Assembly: GCA_015501595.1 (NCBI GenBank) | Contig: JADNRX010000130.1 | Location: forward strand, 1 to 64,000 | Direction: 5' to 3' | Source of the DNA: Hymenopellis radicata | Lineage: Eukaryota; Basidiomycota; Agaricomycetes; Agaricales; Physalacriaceae | DNA: 64,000 nucleotides | Notes under the pieces: model-generated | Told to the model about the DNA's origin: nothing | The model's database searches: none | What the model saw: only the letters and a program-made list of their open reading frames with translations | Shown here: positions 56,700-64,000 of the stretch, in pieces | How the letters are laid out: each line of letters starts with the position of its first letter | Position numbering within the stretch: position 1 is the first letter of the stretch | Made by a program: the position numbers and the translations under genes

Positions 56700-58500
56700 A
56701 TGGCAGCTGGAGCGGGCCCATCCAGCCGCCCCTTTGGCCGTCGTTCCAGACGTTCTCCTCGTCCATTATCACGGTCTCCATCCCCATCCGCGTCTCTGCT
56801 CTCGTTACTGGCATCGGTGGCCGCGACGGTCCCCACGGTCGACGGCAGTCCAGCTCCGTTACACTTTCTCTGCCCCAGATACAGTGCCGCCACCGAGTTT
56901 GTTGAGCAAGCCGCCGTTGCCGACGCTCCGCCATATGAGTTTCCACCGGAAACCAGCACATCCACGGTCTTTACACGTAGGCGTGTACCACCAAAGTATG
57001 AGCAGAAGGACGACGGACTGTGGAGAAAAGTGGAAACATATACGTTATATGGTTCAACGATGTGTACGGTGAGTCCGGTTGGTCCCCTGCTCATCGTGCG
57101 GGCACTCACTCGATTATAGTCGTGTGCAGCCACTACCTCGTCTGTGGATGCGAGTAATCAGGCCGCTGCGACTGGGACTTCATCCACCGACGCTGCGTCC
57201 ACTTCTGATGTCGACGTCGTCCCAGATATTCTCGATACTTTACCCACTGGCTGGCGCCCCCATTTCACGAACCAAAGACCACGCTTATCGTCACGCTCTC
57301 TCTTGTCCTCGCCTTTGTCATCTGCTTTCTGATCATCGGTTGTCTGTTCTGGCGGAAGAATATTAGACGAAAGTTCAGGCAGCATGACATTGAGATGAAG
57401 GCAATCACACGAGGGCGACGCGAAGGGAATGAGGAGGACGAGGAGGCGCTCACTGAGCGGGGTATGCGGCGAAAGAAGAAATTATGGGCTCGTGCGACTG
57501 CCAGGTGGAAGGCTAATGCGCGCGCCCGACAGCGGCGAGGCAAGCGCACCCTTGTAACGAACGCCAGTCGTTCATCCCTCCATGCCGACACGCCGACCAA
57601 CGAAGACATAGAAGATCGTGACGATACGATGTCATACGTATCGGCTTCACGTTCCATATCGAGACAGACTTCTCGACGTTCTTCGTCCCTTTCTCGAGAG
57701 GAGATAACCCCTACCAATCATTCGCTGTCTGCGTCATCCTCAAACGTTTCTCTGTCAAACTCCGCAGATCCAGCTTCTAGTTCGCTTTCACCACCTGCAT
57801 CTCCACCTGCATACCACACTCCCCGTTTGGTTGTACCTGATATCCGGATATCTACTTCGAATCTTGAAGTAGCCTCCAGTGCTCCAAAATCAGTGTCGAC
57901 AATGACCTCCCCTCTATCTCCCTCCTACTCCTTCAATCTAGACGTCCATCGCATTCTTCGTTGGGTCATCTGTCGTCAACTGACGATTCAGATGACCTTT
58001 CGTACACTCCGTCCGCGGCGCACGTCGCTACAGATGACAAGTCTCTTCTTGCTCGTCTTAATGAAATGGCCAGCCATCCTCCGCAGCAGGACTCTGGGCA
58101 CGATCCCTCAGAATCATCTGCACCTGTATGGGAGGATGAGGAGATTGATGATTTTGAGCTAGACTCGTCTGGCGGTGATCCAAGCGGATCATCTCCACCA
58201 ACAAGAACGGCATTCCCACCCCCGCCTGTTCCTGTGTCATCCAAGGGTAAGATGGCTGCGGAGTATTTCGATTATGATTATTCGTATTCGGCTTTCGATG
58301 AGGATATTCAGGCTTTGGAGCCTGAGCTTGGGCCATCTGCTCCTCCGTTTGAGGCAGTAGCAAGTGCTCCTCCACTACCAGACGACGTGCCATCCGCACC
58401 GAACATAGACGTTGACTTGGGCGAGTGTGTGGCTTCGGCGCCGCATCCGCCCCCCGACGAGATTCAGGTTGTGATATCGCCTCCGCATTATCAGTCATGA
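56700..58500 (+). CDS. Single-pass membrane protein with PPxY and PSAP tail motifs
   Basis: Four exons (56700-57068, 57120-57215, 57278-57894, 57942-58500) join exactly to 546 residues. The N-terminal 40 residues are basic, followed by a weakly hydrophobic stretch (SLLSLLASVAATVP), then a Ser/Thr-rich part with few cysteines. One strong transmembrane helix lies at about residues 157-178 (TLIVTLSLVLAFVICFLIIG), with RRKFR on its cytosolic side. The long tail is basic, then Ser-rich, then acidic. It contains PPAY (57803-57814) and two PSAP motifs (58333-58344 and 58390-58401). PPxY binds WW domains of Nedd4/Rsp5 ligases and PSAP binds the ESCRT-I subunit Vps23/Tsg101, so an adaptor for ubiquitination and endosomal sorting is possible; no orthologue is recognised. 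Confidence 0.78.
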
Positions 58501-59807
58501 CGATAGCTGTTTTCGGGACCATAGCCGTTTTTTATTATTCCAGGTTTGCTTATTTTATTTTGATCACACATTGTTTGTACTTTTACCATGCAATACGTAC
58601 ACGTAGCAAAAGAATAATCGTTGCATTTTACATTGTCGAGGTTGGGTGTTTGAGACGGATCGAACTGTTTGTTGATAGAAATGAAAGTTATACCAATAGG
58701 ACTCGACCAACCTCTTGTTGTCAGATGTTGAGATGGACTAGGCATGTATGGGTCGTCCGCGCCATCTAGTAGATGTCGTCGTCTTTCTTCAGGCCCTCGT
58801 CCAGAAGAGGTCGTCGTTCTCGTCCTCCTGGGTTTGTGCACACGTCCCTCATGCGTTCTTTGCGTCATTTGGATCCACTCGGTCAATCCAGCTCACAGCT
58901 GGCAATCAAATTGCAAGGAAAATTTAGGTTGAGAGTGGATACGCTATTTTTGGAATGCTCCTTGCGAACAATCCGTGCGCAGTTCAATTCTGTTCGCGTC
59001 GCAGTAGTACTTACCCACTTGAGCCTTCATCGCCCAAGGCTAATGTTTGGATTTATCGGCTCATGCCGTCTACCGGGTGCTCAAGCGGGCACTTTAAGGA
59101 TCATCGCGGTAAATTAGTGTTAGTTACTTCCCCACGACTGTGCTTCAATGACGAGAATTCACCTACGCAGTGTTCGGTGTCGGTTTCGCATCATGGTCAT
59201 ACGCGAAGGACGCGACGGGAAAGCTCTCACGTGTCGTGTGGGGACGAGAGAGAATAGTATATAGTGGCGCAACTCCAAATGCTGGTCTCACAGTAATACT
59301 TGTTACTCACCAGTGGGGACCGTCAAAGAGCGTGTACGCCGGTACAGCCCGTAACAATGGCATCTTAACAAATCCCGCAAGGTGCACTTTACGTGGTACG
59401 CAGCAGCGTGGATGTCCTCTTGGCGGTCGGCAATGGTAGTGCAGCGAGAGACACTGCGGCCTGGTCAAATGAGCGTTTCATTCAAAATAGGTGAGCCAAA
59501 TTCACCCAGTATTCCCAGTGTTCATTGAGCATCAGAGACCAGAAGGCAGTGCATCAGAAAACTAGGCCGCTAGGTGGTTCTCGCAAACATAAGAACATAA
59601 GACTAGATCAAGATGGTTTTCCAGGGTGTCTCATGGGATTTCCTCCGTTGGCGAGAATGTTCAGAGCAAAGCATCGTCGAGCAGACTGAGAACGATCTGG
59701 CCGAAAGAGGAAGGTAATCCAGGTAATCGTGGGGAGGACTTACTGAATCCGGACGTGAATTTTTTGACTACTGAGACTTTCGCTTGCTGCCTTCGATCAT
59801 CATCATC
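58501..59807. other. Intergenic, 1.3 kb, no supported gene
   Basis: Several plus-strand frames (58773-59117, 58955-59257, 59170-59439) overlap in different phases. Stretches such as FASWSYAKDATGKLSRV look protein-like, but I could not assemble a gene or recognise a family. A decayed gene is possible. Confidence 0.35.
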
Positions 59808-62398
59808 ATGGGCAAGTCTCAAAAACAGCGCGCCATGCGCCGCCACAATCCCATGCGTGTCCCAGACTCGCACATCCCAAAAGGCCTCGCCTCTGCGAGC
59901 TCCGCCTCCTCCAAATCCGAGGCGATTTTACCCATAATACAAAAGGTCATTTACCACCTCTCCCATCTCGTGGAAAAAAACCATGTCTGATAGACTTCGA
60001 GGCCAGATGGAGAGTCCGGACGCTGCTGAGCGAAAATGGGCCTGCGTGGCGGTGTCGAATCTGATACAGAACGATCCGTCGACGCGTCGGCTGCTGCAGG
60101 GCAAAAATATTGTAGGCGCTCTGATCACACGATTGACGGACAACGAGGAGGAAGTCGTCGTGGAGGCCATGGGATCGCTCAGGTGCTGTGAAATCTGCGT
60201 GTGCATGCTGCACTGCATCTAATTTGAGCTACAGGAATCTGTGTATTGATGGCGGATACGACATTTGTGCAGAGATGTACAATAAGAGCATTCTGACGTG
60301 CCTCAAGACCTTTGTTCCGAAGGTATTGGCAGCTCTGGGATGTCGTTAGCGTGCTAATAGAGGGCACAGATTTCATCAACGCTAGAGCAATACCTTCAAA
60401 GTCCAAAAACAGCACCGGAAAACGCGGCGAAGCTCGTTTATGAGTTTGCTGACAATGTCATCACGACACTCTGGTGTTTATCGTGGGTTATTTACAGTCA
60501 GTTTGTCATTCATGTACTGAGTTACGACGTAGGGAAACATCTAACAAGGCGTTGAACGCGATCAACGCGATACAGCTTGTGCCTTTCTTGATGTCCTTCT
60601 TGGCTTCAAGAGAAAAGTTACCTTTGGCACCTGTCACAGCTGCTGGTGAGTGGAATTTTACACATTGGAAAACGGTTACTAACCAAAATGCGTAGCTCAG
60701 TGTCTCTACGTTCTAACCGATGACAATGACCCAGCTATCTACGAGGTCAAGAACAACGGGGAATACATCAGCTGCCTTCTCAGTATCGCACGCACGGCTG
60801 AGACTTCGCAAACGACAAATGGACAGACTGATCATCGACGACTTACATTAGCGGTCCTTGCAGCTGGTATGGCTTCATTCCTTCTTCTGCTGAACGTCAT
60901 TCTTCAATTGATGGGCAGGCATTCTTAGGAATATAACACCTCTTCCTATGACGGTTGCAGCGTCGGCGCTCGATATAGATCAAGAAATAGCGCTTCCTAT
61001 GCTCCAACCCGTGATAGCGTCAATATCGCTGCAAGATATCTCGAATTCAGTGCAAGAGCTCGCAACTCGACAAGTAACAGTCCCGCGCCTTCCGCTGAGG
61101 CATTGAACTAACGTTGTCTAGGCCAGCGAACCGGAAATAGAGAATCTATCACTCAAAAATACGCCTCAATCAGACCATCGGTCACCCATAGAAATTGAAT
61201 TAGATCGGCTGGAGAATCAGCTTCGTACCGTGCAGCTCGCCTTGGAGATCCTGACTGGTACTTGCGCTAAACTGCCTGATCCCGATGTCACCAAGCATGA
61301 CGATGAGAAGGAAGACGACGAAGAGGACATTGCAGAAGATGCTGAAGAAGACACTACAGGTATGCATTCAACTTCACGTCTTGAACGAAGCCATGCTCAT
61401 TATTTCATCTAGCAATGGAAGAAGAGGTGGACGTAGAAATGTCCACAGATGCCACTGAAAAGACGTCCAACGTCGAAACGACATCCCTGCTACCCGCACT
61501 AGTCCCAGCACTTCTACAGCTTATCCAGCCCACCTCGCTTTCCTTCCCACCGCTAGCCTCTGCTTCGATACATCCTCCGACGACTTCTGCCCTCAGTGGA
61601 ATACACATTAGCGCATTGGAGTGCCTGAACAACATATTTTTATCTCTGGCGAGGACACCTAACCCTTCTGTTTCGTCAGACAAGGCCGCGGGGGCCGATG
61701 TGTGGAACAGTATCTGGGCGGCGCTGAGTGTTGTTGGGACGGAGTTTGGGTTAGGGCAGGAACGGCGCCGAGAGTTTTGGGAGGTGTCTGTTGGTGTTCT
61801 TTGGGGCGTGGGGACTGTGTGGAAGGGATCCTTGGTACGTTTCAACTTGGTGTTCGAGTTCTTCGCTGACTTGAACCTGGATGTCTGTGTTTTTTTTAGG
61901 AACCAAACGCCGCCCAGGTAGATCTCCTCGTGCAATTCTGCAACTCCAGCGCAGACGAACGAGCACGTGTCAAGTGTATTGGGGCCCTCGAGTGTCTGGC
62001 GCAGTACCCGGATTCAATTGACGGGAATCGCGTACGTTTTTCTCCTCCCTCCTACCACGCAGGCTCGGCATGTGGTAACTGCAATTTCACAGATCATCGC
62101 AGAATACCTGTTGTCCCTCTTCCCCTCCGCCACCCCGTCAAACGCCGGCGTAGAGCCTACCATACAGGCGGTGTCGGCTATCATCGACATCTACTCGGAC
62201 GAGATGATGCCCTATGACGTGAACTTCCGCCAGGGTGTGTACCTAGAGCGGCTGGCGAGCAGCATCGATGCGGTGAAGAAGATGGTCAAGGCCATTGATC
62301 GTCGGAAACCGGGCGGACGCGAGTTGAGGGTGAGAGGCGAGGAAGTGCGGGATAATTTGGTTGCGTTTGTCAAGTATAGGAAGAACCTGAAGTTGTAG
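59808..62398 (+). CDS. SYO1: Ribosomal-protein import adaptor Syo1 (HEATR3 homologue)
   Basis: Symportin that co-imports Rpl5 and Rpl11 and helps assemble the 5S RNP. The diagnostic N-terminus MGKSQKQRAMRRHNPMRVPD with SHIPKGLAS contains the basic import signal. Armadillo/HEAT-type repeats follow (AAERKWACVAVSNLIQNDPS, LITRLTDNEEEVVVEAMGSL and others). An acidic loop at 61290-61460 (DEKEDDEEDIAEDAEEDTT) sits where Syo1 has its acidic Rpl11-mimicking loop. The C-terminal repeats end VAFVKYRKNLKL. Multiple introns of about 50 nt; the first lies near 59945-59990. Individual middle junctions were judged by eye. Confidence 0.9.
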
Positions 62399-62747
62399 TA
62401 GGTAGGACGTCGCTGATTAGACGTGCTTGGAGATCTCATTCATATTGCGCAATCTAATCTCACACTTGAACATGACATGCTGTACCACGTTGGTTTCTCA
62501 TCATCGCCCACAGTCAGCGCGCAGTCGGACGGGAAAGCAAATCCAGCTGCACGTACATGCTCACAACGTGATCTTTGAAGACGCTGAAGTTGAAATAACT
62601 TGATGTAATTAATCGGTGCTCTATGGGTAAATGATACTCTATTGGTATGTCTATGCTCTATAAATGCTCTATGAACAAGAGTTGAGATGGGAGAGAAACT
62701 CTATGAAACCGTACGAAAACATCCAAAAAGAAAAAAAGAAAGCATAA
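62399..62747. other. Convergent 3' region
   Basis: Lies between syo1 and the convergent F-box gene. CTCTAT-type motifs recur at 62620-62705, but no gene is seen. Confidence 0.4.
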
Positions 62748-63981
62748 TCAATCGTAGCACTCGATATCACAGTGGCGCATCCTCAGCGCATTGTGGTATT
62801 GCTCAAATTGCGGGTGCGCGAGGATGTCGTCCCACTCTCCGAACAAGCACACGCGCTCCAGGGAGGGCAGCGACGGGCCCAGGAGGAGCTTGAAATGCCT
62901 ATCCAAATGCTCCCACACGATTTCCGGCGTCAACGCCATATTCCGCGCAGCATGCAGACCGACAGTGTGCACCGCCGTATGCTCCCCCGCGAACTGCGGC
63001 GCGGCAGTGAAGAAGACATGGTAGTTGACGTCCTGCAGGTGCGGACACAGCTCCAGACACTGCGTGACCTCGTCGCCCATAAGAAAGCGCATGTGCTTCC
63101 CAAACTCCACGACCTCGATGTTCGCCCCGTGCGCCTCCCACAGGTTCTGCAGGTCGCCGTGGTTCATGACACAGTCGACGACGACATGCGACAGAATGGG
63201 CATGGACAGGCGACTGCAGAGCTGGTGCAACATCATCCCCCGACCGCATAGAGCCTCAAGGTCTCCAGCCGCGGAAGAGAAAGCGTGCTCGACTTGACCA
63301 TGATGGAGCTCATCCCCGACGCGCCCCCTACGAAGAGGTACTCGAGGTTCGGCGCGTTCTCGAGGACGCCAGCGAGGGAGTTGATCCCGCCCGAGCGCTC
63401 CGCCTCGTTGTTGTGCCACCACTCGAGGCGCTTCAACGAGGGCAGGTTCACGGACTCGGCGTCAAACTCGAAGGTCAGGGTGCGCATCGCGTACTGGTAC
63501 GTGCGCGGCCGGATGAGGACCTCGAGGCGGCTGCACGCCTTGAGAATCTCCACAGGCGTCGACGGCTCGGTGGACCAGTGGTTCGTCACCGTGCTGTCGT
63601 ACGGGAGGACTGCACGGCGAACCTAGTAGAAACACCAGTCAGGACATCAAGTCGCGAGGGGGGAGGTTAGAAACGGACACATACCAATCGACCATACTGA
63701 TGATGCTCATCCGAACTCGTAAGAGCATTCTTGAGCGCGTTCTGGCACGACCCTTGCGTGATCTTCAGGTCCTTGTAAAGCAGTTCCGTGGTCAAGTCGC
63801 GCCAAAGCCGGCACACAAGCACCAACGCGCGCTTGATCTTCAAGCAAAGTCCCACTGCAGAGTCGTCGCGCGCAGGGCAGTCGCAGAAAGGACTGTAGTT
63901 GGACGCATAGGCGTTATCGGGCATGTAAGTAGCCCATGAGAATATCTCCAGCCAGAGTTCGTTGGGCAGATGGGGGCACAT
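62748..63981 (-). CDS. F-box protein, one frame break
   Basis: Exon 1 (63685-63981, 99 codons) starts MCPHLPNELWLEIFSWATYM, an F-box, with KRALVLVCRLWRDLTTELLY completing it. A 62 nt intron leads to exon 2 (62748-63622) with leucine-rich text (LEVLIRPRTYQYAMRTLTFE, LKRLEWWHNNEAE, LEYLFVGGASG, LETLRLYAV). After LRLYAVGG the frame stops at TGA, while the adjacent frame continues MMLHQLCSRLSMPILSHVVV through to ECYD. Exon 2 has 875 bases, one short of a multiple of three; the switch falls in a run of five C on the plus strand (63237-63241). A missing base in this homopolymer would restore one protein. Presumed SCF adaptor, target unknown. Confidence 0.75.
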
Positions 63982-64000
63982 TATGGGTTGTGAGGATCCA

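Noticed and set aside
58773..59439. Possible gene between the membrane-protein gene and syo1
   Set aside because: Three overlapping frames in different phases with no domain and no consistent splice sites; at most a decayed gene.
1..64000. tRNA genes, rRNA, CRISPR arrays, LTR retrotransposons, prokaryotic operons
   Set aside because: No B-box plus clover-leaf, no repeat-spacer array, and no reverse transcriptase or integrase motif was found by reading. A tRNAscan and RepeatMasker run would be decisive.

Overview
The window is nuclear DNA of a filamentous basidiomycete, most likely an Agaricomycete. Genes lie on both strands, almost all are cut by 42-62 nt GT-AG introns, intergenic gaps are mostly 0.1-1 kb, and the proteins recognised (Bot1/mS45, Lrp1/C1D, Wss1, Nte1, Sho1, Sin3, Syo1, a Tri5-type terpene synthase, many F-box/LRR proteins) form a typical mushroom gene set. 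No tRNA, rRNA or CRISPR was seen.

Layout. 1-3.5 kb: the 3' end of an allantoate-permease-type transporter, then an F-box gene and a decayed tandem copy of it. 3.9-8.3 kb: a compact block of mitoribosomal protein mS45, EEF2 lysine methyltransferase and the DNA-protein crosslink protease Wss1, with 88 bp between the first two starts and 4 bp between the stops of the last two. 9.6-12.1 kb: a methyltransferase with long disordered regions. 13.4-14.5 kb: a 1.06 kb non-autonomous Mutator-like element with a perfect 9 bp target duplication. 15.5-21.9 kb: Lrp1, a small secreted cysteine-rich protein, a large F-box/LRR protein and a small YABBY/HMG-like protein. 22.7-25.0 kb: a decayed vps33 copy. 25.4-34.1 kb: Nte1, a GNAT acetyltransferase and an acyl-CoA oxidase-like gene. 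34.9-35.6 kb: a broken nucleotidyltransferase-like gene. 37-46.8 kb: Sho1, an Rnf10/Mag2 RING protein, Wbp11, an F-box protein, a PhzF-like protein and a short-chain dehydrogenase. 47.6-51.3 kb: a broken kinase-like gene, a ricin-B-fold protein and a Tri5-like terpene synthase. 52-64 kb: Sin3, a single-pass membrane protein, Syo1 and a further F-box gene.

The housekeeping genes cover ribosome biogenesis and translation (mS45, Eef2kmt, Lrp1, Syo1), lipid metabolism (Nte1, acyl-CoA oxidase), DNA repair (Wss1), splicing (Wbp11), osmosensing (Sho1) and chromatin (Sin3). They are interleaved with lineage-expanded families (F-box, kinase-like, terpene synthase) and decayed copies. There is no clear multi-gene metabolic or defence cluster.

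Several otherwise well-formed genes (Wss1, GNAT, SDR, Tri5-like, the last F-box) have exactly one base too many or too few, usually in a short homopolymer. This suggests residual consensus errors, so single-indel 'broken' genes here should not be taken as dead without checking reads. Exon sums that close exactly in frame are stated in the entries; for long genes where I did not resolve every junction I say so.
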